This document shows, in pieces, positions 1-7,307 of a stretch of 64,000 bases of DNA (position 1 is the stretch's first letter; each line of letters opens with the position of its first letter). Under the pieces are notes generated by a model. It was not told the DNA's origin, ran no database searches, and worked only from the letters and a program-made list of their open reading frames with translations. This DNA is from JAFAXD01 sp963816775 (GTDB lineage: Bacteria > Pseudomonadota > Alphaproteobacteria > Rhizobiales > Xanthobacteraceae). Location of the stretch: contig CAWFLX010000059.1 of NCBI GenBank assembly GCA_963816775.1, forward strand, positions 124,001 to 188,000, given 5' to 3'. A program made the translations under genes and the position numbers.

Positions 1-286
1 CCTGCTCCACATCCTTCCCGGCGACGCCGGCTTCGGCGCGCCGGTCCTCGGCCTGCACCTCTACACCTGGTGCCTGATCGCCTTCGGCTGTCAGATCGCT
101 GCAAGCGCCGTGATGCTGCTCGCAACTGCATGGATCGAGGAAAAGCCGGTCGCGTGGCGTCCCACGGGCGTCACCACGCTCGCGTTCGCCGCAATCGTTG
201 CGGCCAACCTGCTCTCGGTCGTCGCCGAGGCTGGCTTCAATTGGGACCTGCCGTCCGACCCGGTGCGCTATCTGCTATTCGGGTAA
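1..286 (+). CDS. Disulfide bond formation protein B family, 3' end only
   Basis: The gene enters from the left edge in frame 2 and stops with TAA at 284-286, leaving 94 residues. Two hydrophobic segments (about 17-43 and 57-76) and the phrase PVLGLHLYTW after LLHILPGD match the C-terminal half of the alphaproteobacterial DsbB-like inner-membrane proteins, which reoxidise periplasmic thiol oxidases and pass electrons to quinone. The Cys-Pro-x-Cys part of the family lies outside the window, so function rests on the tail alone. It is followed 68 bp later by the ABC exporter genes. Confidence 0.7.
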   Translation, partial: LLHILPGDAGFGAPVLGLHLYTWCLIAFGCQIAASAVMLLATAWIEEKPVAWRPTGVTTLAFAAIVAANLLSVVAEAGFNWDLPSDPVRYLLFG

Positions 287-354
287 GCGTTGCGGTCTTC
301 CGCAAATTCGCCATCGATGCGTTGCCATGTCGCCCGCCATTCGGGTTTTGACCA

Positions 355-1302
355 ATGCTCTATGCCGCCGCCCCGTTTCGTCCCGCGCTCGAGGTCCGCA
401 ACCTCTCCAAGACCTATGCGTCGGGATTCCGAGCGCTCAAGAACATCAACCTCGATATTCGACGCGGCGAAATCTTCGCATTGCTCGGTCCGAACGGGGC
501 CGGCAAGACCACACTGATCAGCATCATTTGCGGAATCGTGACTGCCAGCGAAGGCAGCGTCGCGGTCGACGGCCACGACACCGTCACCGACTACCGGGCG
601 GCGCGTGCCGAGATCGGGCTCGTGCCGCAGGAGATGGCGGCCGACATTTTCGACACGCCATGGAACAGCGTGCGGCTTAGCCGCGCGCTGTTCGGCAAGC
701 CCGCCAATCCCGGTCACCTGACCAAGGTGCTCAAGGAGCTCTCGCTCTGGGAGCAACGCAACAACAAGATCCTGACGCTGTCAGGCGGCATGAAGCGGCG
801 GCTCCTGATCGCCAAGGCGCTCTCGCACGAGCCGGCGCTGCTATTCCTGGACGAACCGACCGCGGGCGTCGACGTCGAGCTGCGCAAAGACATGTGGGGC
901 CTGGTGCGCGCGCTGCGCGACGCCGGCACCACCATCATTCTGACGACGCACTACATCGAAGAAGCCGAGGAAATGGCCGACCGGATCGGGGTGATCAACA
1001 ACGGCGAGATCATTCTGGTCGAGGACAAGGCCGAGCTGATGCGCAAGCTCGGCAAGAAGCAACTGACCCTGCAATTGCGCGAACCGCTGACCGCGATCCC
1101 GGCTGCGCTCGCGGCTCACCATCTCACGCTCGGCGCGGGCGGCCGCGAGCTGACCTACACTTACGATACGCGCGGCGGGCGGACCACCGGCATCACCGCA
1201 TTGCTCGACGACCTCGCGAACGCCGGGATCGGTTTTTCGGATCTGCAGACGACGCAGAGTTCGCTCGAAGACATTTTCGTCGATCTGGTGAGTCAGGGAT
1301 GA
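355..1302 (+). CDS. ABC-2 type exporter, ATP-binding subunit (YadG-like)
   Basis: A 315-residue ATPase that would power export through the membrane partner encoded next. Walker A GPNGAGKT is at residues 45-52, the signature LSGGMKRR near 143, and Walker B LLFLDEP near 162, followed by a D-loop and the switch histidine in TTHYIEEAEE. The domain is of the drug/polysaccharide/NodI-YadG type with a C-terminal extension of about 80 residues. The start at 355 is the first ATG before the conserved LEVRNLSKTY; no clear Shine-Dalgarno is seen. The stop codon overlaps the permease start (ATGATGA at 1299-1305), so the two subunits are probably translationally coupled. The substrate cannot be told from sequence. 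Confidence 0.9.
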   Translation: MLYAAAPFRPALEVRNLSKTYASGFRALKNINLDIRRGEIFALLGPNGAGKTTLISIICGIVTASEGSVAVDGHDTVTDYRAARAEIGLVPQEMAADIFDTPWNSVRLSRALFGKPANPGHLTKVLKELSLWEQRNNKILTLSGGMKRRLLIAKALSHEPALLFLDEPTAGVDVELRKDMWGLVRALRDAGTTIILTTHYIEEAEEMADRIGVINNGEIILVEDKAELMRKLGKKQLTLQLREPLTAIPAALAAHHLTLGAGGRELTYTYDTRGGRTTGITALLDDLANAGIGFSDLQTTQSSLEDIFVDLVSQG

Positions 1303-2063
1303 TGAACTATCGGGCCGTTGCCGCGATCTACCTCGCCGAGATGGGGCGCACGCGCCGCACGCTGCTGCAAAGCGTCGTGTCGCCGGTGATTTCGACCTCG
1401 CTCTATTTCGTGGTGTTCGGCGCCGCGATCGGCTCGCGCATCAATGAGATCGAAGGCGTGAGCTACGGCGCCTTTATCGTGCCAGGCTTGATCATGCTGA
1501 TGCTGCTGACGCAGAGCGTGACTAACGCGGCGTTCGGCATCTACTTCCCGAAATTCGTCGGGACGATCTATGAGCTTTTGTCGGCGCCGGTGTCGGCGTT
1601 CGAGATCGTGCTCGGCTACGTGGGAGCGGCGGCATCGAAGTCGATCGTGCTCGGGCTGATTATTCTTGCGACCGCCGGCCTGTTCGTGCCGCTGCGGATC
1701 GCGCACCCGGTGTTCATGATGGGTTTCCTGGTGCTAACAGCGGTTTCGTTCAGCCTGTTCGGCTTCATCATCGGACTGTGGGCGGACGGCTTTGAAAAGC
1801 TGCAAGCGGTTCCGCTCCTGATCATCACGCCGCTGACGTTCCTGGGCGGCAGTTTTTATTCGATCAGCGTGCTGCCGCCGGCTTGGCAGACCGTCACCCT
1901 GTTCAATCCGATCGTTTATCTGGTCAGTGGCTTTCGCTGGAGCTTCTTCGAGGTCGCCGACGTGAACGTTGGGATCAGCACCGCCATGACGGTGCTGTTC
2001 CTGCTCGTCTGTCTTGCGACCGTCTGGTGGATGTTCAAAACCGGTTACCGGATCAAGCGGTAG
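1299..2063 (+). CDS. ABC-2 type exporter, permease subunit (YadH-like)
   Basis: A 254-residue integral membrane protein with about six hydrophobic segments in the ABC-2 membrane fold. It includes the amphipathic stretch followed by the motif region LTFLGGSFYSISVLPP that is typical of YadH/NodJ-like permeases. Either of two adjacent ATGs (1299 or 1302) could start it, both inside the stop region of the ATPase gene. It would form a homodimer in the inner membrane with two copies of the ATPase at its cytoplasmic face. A perfect hairpin lies 16 bp after its stop. Confidence 0.9.
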   Translation: MMNYRAVAAIYLAEMGRTRRTLLQSVVSPVISTSLYFVVFGAAIGSRINEIEGVSYGAFIVPGLIMLMLLTQSVTNAAFGIYFPKFVGTIYELLSAPVSAFEIVLGYVGAAASKSIVLGLIILATAGLFVPLRIAHPVFMMGFLVLTAVSFSLFGFIIGLWADGFEKLQAVPLLIITPLTFLGGSFYSISVLPPAWQTVTLFNPIVYLVSGFRWSFFEVADVNVGISTAMTVLFLLVCLATVWWMFKTGYRIKR

Positions 2064-2079
2064 TCACAAGCTCCGCCGT

Positions 2080-2104
2080 GATGCCCGCGCATGTCGCGGG
2101 CATC
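2080..2104. repeat. Perfect hairpin after the permease gene, REP-like
   Basis: Ten-base arms GATGCCCGCG and CGCGGGCATC surround a 5-base loop. It resembles the short GC-rich palindromes with the look 'gatgcccgg...ccgggcatcc' scattered in Bradyrhizobium-type genomes. It could protect the exporter mRNA 3' end. There is no T-tract, so it is not a classical terminator. Confidence 0.6.
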
Positions 2105-2143
2105 CACGCACGCTTGGGGTCAGCTTGCGCCATTTCAGCAGGC

Positions 2144-2220
2144 GAGTGTGTCCTTTCGGCAACCAATTCGGGCGCGGACTGAGCTAGTATCCCCTCATTG
2201 GCGTTTCTCCCTAGACTTTG
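2144..2220. repeat. Duplicated module, copy A
   Basis: About 77 bases that recur with small changes at 2470-2554. Shared words in order are CGAGTGTG, GGCAACCAA, CTAGT and the longest identical block ATTGGCGTTTCTCCCTAGAC with TTTGG after it. Copy A is followed at once by one hairpin with a T-tract and copy B by an unrelated hairpin with a T-tract. This suggests two related transcription units rather than a random duplication. Confidence 0.75.
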
Positions 2221-2266
2221 GAGCGCTTTCCAATTCGCCTGAATTGGAAAGTGCTCTTTTTCTTTT
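2221..2266 (+). terminator. Rho-independent terminator-like hairpin after module A
   Basis: GAGCGCTTTCCAATTC pairs with GAATTGGAAAGTGCTC across a 4-base loop with one mismatch, and a T-rich tract (2256-2266) follows. It is a good intrinsic terminator for plus-strand transcription. It lies about 160 bp after the exporter genes, so it could end their mRNA or a short RNA that starts in module A. Confidence 0.7.
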
Positions 2267-2307
2267 GTTTTTCAGCAGTGACTCGCGGCCGGCTATTTCC
2301 CGGATCC

Positions 2308-2382
2308 GGTGCCGCCGATTTGAAGTTCCTGCACCATCTGCCACAAGCCCGTTTCAGGAACTTCAAATCGATAAGCGGCACC
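2308..2382. repeat. Palindromic repeat, type 2 (full copy)
   Basis: The left part GCCGCCGATTTGAAGTTCCTG is mirrored by CAGGAACTTCAAATC then AAGCGGCACC, with a 23-base centre. A related palindrome with AAGTTCTTAA arms lies at 55352-55410, and a half copy at 44388-44410. It touches a type 1 palindrome (2401-2470), forming a composite. Confidence 0.7.
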
Positions 2383-2400
2383 AGAATCAAATACTTGCTC

Positions 2401-2470
2401 GTGCCCCTTTGTTTCCGAAGTTCGTGTTAGAGGGTGCTGGGATGTATCACGAACTTCGGAAACGGCGCAC
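2401..2470. repeat. Palindromic repeat, type 1 (divergent copy)
   Basis: TTTCCGAAGTTCGTG is mirrored by CACGAACTTCGGAAA over a 21-base centre. The core CGAAGTTCG...CGAACTTCG is shared with copies at 17551, 33099 and 33189. The flanks here (GTGCCCC on the left, GGCGCAC on the right) are less regular than in the other copies. Confidence 0.7.
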
Positions 2471-2554
2471 GAGTGTGGCTTTCCGGCAACCAAATCGGGA
2501 CCCGCCTGCGCTAGTGTCCGTCCTGCGCTATTGGCGTTTCTCCCTAGACTTTGG
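2470..2554. repeat. Duplicated module, copy B
   Basis: Second copy of the module at 2144-2220. It is about 8 bases longer because of an insertion before the shared block ATTGGCGTTTCTCCC. It contains CTAGTGTCC, which is also the outer end of the type 1 palindromes, so the module and the palindromes may have a common history. Confidence 0.75.
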
Positions 2555-2581
2555 CCCCGCATCGACGGGGCCTAATTTTTT
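2553..2581 (+). terminator. Rho-independent terminator-like hairpin after module B
   Basis: GGCCCCG and CGGGGCC enclose a 6-base loop and are followed by TAATTTTTT. Polarity fits plus-strand transcription. The convergent gene trmB ends only 6 bp beyond, but on that strand no T-tract follows the hairpin. Confidence 0.75.
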
Positions 2582-2586
2582 CGCAG

Positions 2587-3318
2587 CTAGCGCGTCGTCG
2601 TGTGCGCGAGCCGATCCTCGCGCCTGAACACAAAGTAACTGGACGCGCGTCCCTCCCGCCGCGCCTTGGCTTCGTAGCGAGTGGGAACGTAGCCGGGCCA
2701 AGGCTCGCGCCAATCGGCCGCGCATTCCGCGGTCCAACGAAACGCGCGCGTGCGCGCGAAGCGCTCGAGCGTCCAAGCCGCGTAGTCGGCGATGTCGGTC
2801 GCAAAGTGAACCTCGCCGCCCCCGCGCAGCACGCGCGCGAGTGCTGCGATGGTCTCGTCGCGGACGATCCGGCGCTTCCAGTGACGCCGCTTGGGCCACG
2901 GGTCGGGATAGAGAATGTCGGCGCCGGCAAGCGCAGCGTCAGGCAACCAGTCCAGCAATTCGGTCGCGTCGCCGAAATGCAGGCGAATGTTGCCGATGCG
3001 GTGGGTGTCGATCGCGGCCAGCATCTTGGCCATGCCGTTGACGAACGGCTCGCAACCAATGAAGCCGAGTTCCGGATGGGCGAGCGCCTGCGCGGCGAGA
3101 TGCTCGCCGCCGCCGAAGCCGACCTCAAGCCGGACAGCCGCCGCGCGTTGCGGAAAGAGTGTCGCCAGGTCGGCGGGAGCCGGCGCGCTCACATCAAGCG
3201 CAAGCTTTGGCAGCAGCTCGTGCATGAGCGAGGCTTGCCGCGGCCGCAACGGATGACCTTTGCGACGGCCGAAGAACGCGCCGCGCTTGATCGCACTCTT
3301 CTCATCCGAACGGGGCAT
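2587..3318 (-). CDS. trmB: tRNA (guanine-N7-)-methyltransferase
   Basis: Methylates G46 of tRNA using S-adenosylmethionine. The SAM-binding motif is EVGFGGGEHLA, and the family hallmark DPWPK appears in ILYPDPWPKRRHWKRR; the C-terminal block around YVPTRYEAKAR completes the fold. I use the ATG at 3318 (243 residues). An ATG five codons upstream at 3333 also fits, but it lies inside a perfect 10-bp hairpin (3331-3354). The gene follows metK, whose product is its methyl donor, with an RPE-type palindrome between them. Confidence 0.93.
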   Translation of the reverse strand: MPRSDEKSAIKRGAFFGRRKGHPLRPRQASLMHELLPKLALDVSAPAPADLATLFPQRAAAVRLEVGFGGGEHLAAQALAHPELGFIGCEPFVNGMAKMLAAIDTHRIGNIRLHFGDATELLDWLPDAALAGADILYPDPWPKRRHWKRRIVRDETIAALARVLRGGGEVHFATDIADYAAWTLERFARTRAFRWTAECAADWREPWPGYVPTRYEAKARREGRASSYFVFRREDRLAHTTTR

Positions 3319-3330
3319 CGCGGAAACACA

Positions 3331-3354
3331 CATGGCGGCCTTGCGGCCGCCATG
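3331..3354. repeat. Perfect hairpin at the trmB start
   Basis: CATGGCGGCC and GGCCGCCATG pair perfectly around a 4-base loop. One arm contains the upstream candidate ATG of trmB. If that start is used, the start codon would be hidden in a strong stem. Confidence 0.6.
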
Positions 3355-3382
3355 TTGAACGTCGTCGGGCGCGCCGTCGAGG

Positions 3383-3460
3383 TTAGAGCATGATCCCGAA
3401 AAAGCCTGCCCCGCACTTGATGCGGGGTGGGCTCCGGTTTTCGGAAAAGATCATGCTCCA
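3383..3460. repeat. RPE-like palindromic element between metK and trmB
   Basis: GAGCATGATCCCGAAAA is mirrored by TTTTCGGAAAAGATCATGCTC, with a nested hairpin CCCCGC/GCGGGG in the centre. Elements with the ends GAGCATGATC...GATCATGCTC are very common in Bradyrhizobium and its relatives. A shorter copy is at 54600-54650. Confidence 0.8.
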
Positions 3461-3465
3461 ACCAG

Positions 3466-4740
3466 CTAGGCGAGGGCGCTCTTGATCTCCTTGACGAGGT
3501 CGGTCTTTTCCCAGGAGAAGCCGCCGTCCTTGTCGGGGGCGCGGCCGAAATGGCCGTAGGCGGCGGTGCGCCGATAGATCGGCCGGCTCAGCTTGAGGCT
3601 GCGGCGGATGTTGGTCGGGGTGAGCCGGAAGATCTGCGGTAGCACCTTCTCGAGCTTCTTCTCTTCGACCTTGCCGGTGCCGTGGGTGTCGACCAGGACC
3701 GACATCGGGTCGGCAACGCCAATCGCGTAGGCGATCTGGATGGTGCAGCGTTCGGCGATTCCGGCCGCCACCACGTTCTTGGCGAGATAGCGCGCCGCAT
3801 AGGCGGCCGAGCGGTCGACCTTGGTGGGATCCTTCCCCGAAAATGCCCCACCGCCGTGGGGCGCATAGCCGCCATACGTATCGACAATGATCTTGCGGCC
3901 GGTCAGCCCGCAGTCGCCGTCCGGGCCGCCGACCACGAAATTGCCGGTGGGGTTGACCAGGAAATCGCTTGGGCGCTTCGGCATCCAGCCGTCCGGCAAA
4001 GCCGAGGAGACCGCGTCCTCGATCAATTCCTTGACCATGGCGGGCGTGTATTTCTTGCCGTTGCGGGTCTCGGGATTGTGCTGGGTGGAGACCACGACCT
4101 TGGTGCAGCCAATCGGCTCGCCGTTGACGTATTGCACCGTGACCTGACTCTTGGCGTCAGGCTGCAGGTCGAACAATTGCTTGGAGTGGCGCTTCTCGGA
4201 CAGAACCTTCAGAATCTTGTGCGCGAAATAGATCGGCGCCGGCATGTAGGAGTTCTTCTCGTAGACTTCGCTTTCGGTGCAGGCAAAGCCGAACATCATG
4301 CCCTGGTCGCCGGCGCCTTCCTGCTCTTCGCCCTTCTTCTTCTTGGCGTCGACCCCCATTGCGATATCGGGCGATTGGCCATGCAGTAACACTTCCACAT
4401 CGGCGCCATGAAATGAGAAACCGTCCTGATCGTAACCGATATCCTTCACCACCGCGCGCGCGATTTCGCTGATCATTTCGCGGTTGGCGACCGCGCGATC
4501 GCCGTGCTTGTTGAACAGCGGGGCCTGTCCGCGGCCTTCGCCCGCGATGACGATCTTGTTGGTGGTGCACAACGTCTCGCAGCCAAGCCGCGTATTCACC
4601 AGACTGTCGTCGGAGATGCCGAGCTTGGCATCGTTCTCCAGGAAGGCGTCGAGGATCGCGTCCGAGATCTGGTCACAGACCTTGTCCGGATGCCCCTCGG
4701 ACACTGACTCGCTGGTGAAGAGATAATTCTTGTGCGCCAC
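3466..4740 (-). CDS. metK: S-adenosylmethionine synthase
   Basis: Makes S-adenosylmethionine from methionine and ATP in the cytosol. The 424-residue protein begins MAHKNYLFTSESVSEGHPDKV and contains the family signatures GAGDQGMMFGFA and GGGAFSGKDPTKVDRS. It is slightly longer than most bacterial MetK. The start codon is GTG; AGGAG lies about 12 bases upstream, rather far. The 125-base leader contains GGGCAAAT repeats at 11-12 bp spacing. I looked for a SAM-II riboswitch there and did not recognise one. It sits between praR and trmB, as usual in this order. Confidence 0.96.
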   Translation of the reverse strand: MAHKNYLFTSESVSEGHPDKVCDQISDAILDAFLENDAKLGISDDSLVNTRLGCETLCTTNKIVIAGEGRGQAPLFNKHGDRAVANREMISEIARAVVKDIGYDQDGFSFHGADVEVLLHGQSPDIAMGVDAKKKKGEEQEGAGDQGMMFGFACTESEVYEKNSYMPAPIYFAHKILKVLSEKRHSKQLFDLQPDAKSQVTVQYVNGEPIGCTKVVVSTQHNPETRNGKKYTPAMVKELIEDAVSSALPDGWMPKRPSDFLVNPTGNFVVGGPDGDCGLTGRKIIVDTYGGYAPHGGGAFSGKDPTKVDRSAAYAARYLAKNVVAAGIAERCTIQIAYAIGVADPMSVLVDTHGTGKVEEKKLEKVLPQIFRLTPTNIRRSLKLSRPIYRRTAAYGHFGRAPDKDGGFSWEKTDLVKEIKSALA

Positions 4741-4833
4741 CTTGGAACACTCCTGACCTGGGACACGGCTTAATCCGCGTCGGTTTATGTCTGTCCGGGT
4801 TTCTTGCAGCCTCAGCCAGACCGGTCAAGATGT

Positions 4834-4860
4834 GGGCAAATGGTGGGCAAATACTTGGGC
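4834..4860. promoter_or_regulatory. Helically phased repeats in the metK leader
   Basis: GGGCAAAT occurs at 4834 and 4845 and a third GGGCA at 4857, that is every 11-12 bp. They lie between the praR stop and the metK start. Repeats at one helical turn are what a multimeric DNA-binding protein would use; no binding protein is known for this motif. Confidence 0.4.
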
Positions 4861-4865
4861 AGAAT

Positions 4866-5306
4866 TTAATCTTCGCCCGCGATCTGCTCGACGAGATCGA
4901 CGATCCGCCGGCGCAACTTGGCGTCCTTGATGCGCACGAACGCCTTGGTGAGCGCGAGCCCATCCGAGGTCGCGAGAAAGTCCGACACGTAGGCGGGAGA
5001 GGGAGCTTCGCTGAAGCCCTCGACGCGGTCGGAGCGCTGCGACGACGGGGCGCCTTCGAAGAAAAACGACACCGGCACCTGCAGGATTTGCGAGATCTGC
5101 TGCAGTCGGCTCGCGCCAATGCGGTTGGCGCCCTTCTCGTACTTCTGCACCTGCTGGAAGGTGAGCCCGAGGGCGTCGCCAAGCTTCTCCTGGCTCATCC
5201 CAAGCATCATGCGACGCATTCGAACCCGGCTGCCAACATGACGGTCGATAGGGTTGGGAACCTTTTTTGCTATCTGGCCCGCTTGGGTCGCTGCAGCGCT
5301 GTTCAC
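4866..5306 (-). CDS. praR: XRE-family HTH regulator, PraR-like
   Basis: A 146-residue DNA-binding protein. The helix-turn-helix is at about residues 34-75, with the characteristic phrases RRMMLGMSQEKLGDALGLTF and QQVQKYEKGANRI, then a C-terminal helical part ending RRRIVDLVEQIAGED. This matches PraR-type regulators of rhizobia, which act in quorum sensing and attachment and lie beside metK and lnt. The start is GTG at 5306. The 260-bp region upstream is A/T-rich and carries direct repeats (5356-5374), so autoregulation is plausible. The exact PraR role is known only in Rhizobium and is inferred here. Confidence 0.85.
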   Translation of the reverse strand: MNSAAATQAGQIAKKVPNPIDRHVGSRVRMRRMMLGMSQEKLGDALGLTFQQVQKYEKGANRIGASRLQQISQILQVPVSFFFEGAPSSQRSDRVEGFSEAPSPAYVSDFLATSDGLALTKAFVRIKDAKLRRRIVDLVEQIAGED

Positions 5307-5355
5307 CTGTTGGCTACTCCGTTGTCAGTGCGGCAAGTGGAAATTTTGAGATCGT

Positions 5356-5374
5356 CCCGTGATTATCCCGTGAT
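5356..5374. promoter_or_regulatory. Direct repeats upstream of praR, candidate operator
   Basis: CCCGTGAT occurs at 5356-5363 and again at 5367-5374, an 11-bp period, about 50 bp before the praR start in an A/T-rich promoter region. TCATG and CATGA mirror each other a little further upstream (5396-5417). Confidence 0.4.
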
Positions 5375-5567
5375 CCGATGAGCGTCATAAATCTGTCATG
5401 AATGTAACCGCCCATGACGGAAATTTATATCACATTATTTGCTATATCCAATTGATTATTCGGTTTTTGGCCCCGCATCCGAACGCGGCGCGATGTCACG
5501 CTGATAACCTCGCCGCACATCGAGTTCACCTCGACATTTACGCATGGCGAACGCGTGAAAGCGCCGT

Positions 5568-7307
5568 CTAAATCCGACGCCCGGCGATCCTGCGTCGCCA
5601 ATACGCAAAGCCGAGAACCAGGGCCAATCCCGCAAACGTGTGACGATCGCCAATGCGTGCATAGAGCGGCTGCGAAACGGACTCTGGAAGTTTTGCGTCC
5701 AGCACGCCTTCGACACCCAGCGGGAGTGATGCAATCACACGACCGAGCGGATCGACGACGGCAGAGATCCCAGTGTTGGCGGCGCGCACCAGCGGAAGGC
5801 CAAGTTCGATTGCCCGCACGCGCGCTTGCTGGAAGTGCTGATAGGGTCCGGAGCTCGCGCCGAACCAGCCGTCGTTGGTGACGTTGACGATCCAGGCCGG
5901 CCGCTCGCCGACGAACGCGCGTGCTTCCTCCGGGAAGATGATTTCATAACATACGAGCGGCAGCAGCGGCGGGGCCCCCGGCACGGTGAGCACTTTGTGT
6001 TGCTCGCCCGCGATGTAGCCGCCGCGCACGCCGGTCAACTGCATCAAGCCGAGCCCCTCGAGGAAATCCTGGAACGGCAGATATTCCCCGAACGGCACGA
6101 GGTGGACTTTGTCGTAGAGCGCGCGCACCGACACATCGTGGTCGAGCGCATAGATCGAGTTGTAGGCGCGTGTGATGCGGCCGTCGGGACCGGGCCGCGA
6201 AGCGCGTACAGCGCCAGTGATCAGCACGGCGTGCGGGGGAAGTAGGTCGACAATGTCGGAGAGCGCTTGCCCCTCGTAGGCAAGAAAGAACGGAAACGCG
6301 GATTCGGGCCAGATCAGGATGGTGACGTCCGCCATCCCGTTCGGGCGCTCCGGGGTTGGGCGCCGCGATAGGTTCACGTAGCGCTTCATGATCTCGGCGC
6401 GTGCCGCGTAGTTGAAGTTGGCGTCCTGCTGCAGGTCGGGCTGCATCACGCGCAGCTCAACGCCACTGGTGAATGCGGTCGGCGTGCGCGCGAGCCGGAT
6501 CGCGCCGTAGCCGGCAAGCCCGATCAGCACAATCGCCGCCGCGGCCGGCGCGAGCCAGCGGTGCCGGGACTTTGCGCCGGCGTCGGCCAACGCGGCCGGG
6601 CTCGCAAACACCGCGACCGCGATCAAGGTCAACGACCAGATGCCGACGAGGGCGCTCGCCTGCGCAAGCCACAATGAGCTCGTGAGCGCGTAGCCATAGG
6701 TGTTCCACGGAAAACCGGTGAGCACGTGGCCGCGTAGCCATTCGACCGCAGTCAGCGCGGCCGCAAGCGTGAGCACGCGCCACGCGTCGCACGTCCACAA
6801 GAGGCGCGCCAGCACGACCCCCAAACTCGTAAAGATCGCCAGTCCGGCCGGAACGCCGACCACGGCGAATGGCAGGAACCACGCATAGGTCGCGGCGTCG
6901 ACCAGAAGTGCGTTGCCGAGCCAATAGAGCCCGGCCACGAAGTAGCCGAAGCCGAACCACCAGCCGGTCACCGCCGCAGGTCCGACATGGCGCGCGAAGC
7001 GTCGCAGGCGTGACGGCCGCGCCGCGGTTGCGACACCGGCCATTCGCTTGATTTCTGTGAGCATCGCCTGCGAACCGGCGCTGGCGCGTTCGTCAGTGGC
7101 GGCCTCGGTTGGCGCAGGCTTTACGAAATCGCTCGCCGCGATTCCGTCCAGCAACCAGACCAGGACCGGAAAGGTCACGAACAACATCGGCCAAAGCCCA
7201 ACCGGCTCGAGCCCGAGGGTGGAGGCGGCGCCCGAAAGGAATGCGATCAGCGCCCGCGTGAAGCCTTTGGCCTGGACGATCGGAGCGGCAAGCTGAGCGA
7301 ACGTCAC
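5568..7307 (-). CDS. lnt: Apolipoprotein N-acyltransferase
   Basis: Adds the third acyl chain to the N-terminal cysteine of lipoproteins in the inner membrane. The first about 240 residues hold several membrane segments, followed by a periplasmic nitrilase-like domain. The expected Glu-Lys-Cys triad is visible in IWPESAFPF, YDKVHLVPFGEYLP and LVCYEIIFPE. At 579 residues it is longer than the usual 500-540, because of an insert of about 60 polar residues after the first helices. The start overlaps the stop of the CBS-domain gene by 4 bases. Confidence 0.95.
   Translation of the reverse strand: MTFAQLAAPIVQAKGFTRALIAFLSGAASTLGLEPVGLWPMLFVTFPVLVWLLDGIAASDFVKPAPTEAATDERASAGSQAMLTEIKRMAGVATAARPSRLRRFARHVGPAAVTGWWFGFGYFVAGLYWLGNALLVDAATYAWFLPFAVVGVPAGLAIFTSLGVVLARLLWTCDAWRVLTLAAALTAVEWLRGHVLTGFPWNTYGYALTSSLWLAQASALVGIWSLTLIAVAVFASPAALADAGAKSRHRWLAPAAAAIVLIGLAGYGAIRLARTPTAFTSGVELRVMQPDLQQDANFNYAARAEIMKRYVNLSRRPTPERPNGMADVTILIWPESAFPFFLAYEGQALSDIVDLLPPHAVLITGAVRASRPGPDGRITRAYNSIYALDHDVSVRALYDKVHLVPFGEYLPFQDFLEGLGLMQLTGVRGGYIAGEQHKVLTVPGAPPLLPLVCYEIIFPEEARAFVGERPAWIVNVTNDGWFGASSGPYQHFQQARVRAIELGLPLVRAANTGISAVVDPLGRVIASLPLGVEGVLDAKLPESVSQPLYARIGDRHTFAGLALVLGFAYWRRRIAGRRI

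Noticed and set aside
2197..2220. Sigma-70 promoter in the shared block ATTGGCGTTTCTCCCTAGAC
   Set aside because: TTGGCG and TAGACT are only 8 bases apart, which does not fit a standard promoter; I therefore do not annotate one, although the block may still have a regulatory role.
4741..4865. SAM riboswitch before metK
   Set aside because: I compared the leader with what I remember of the SAM-II and SAM/SAH patterns and could not find the conserved core. A covariance-model scan would settle it.
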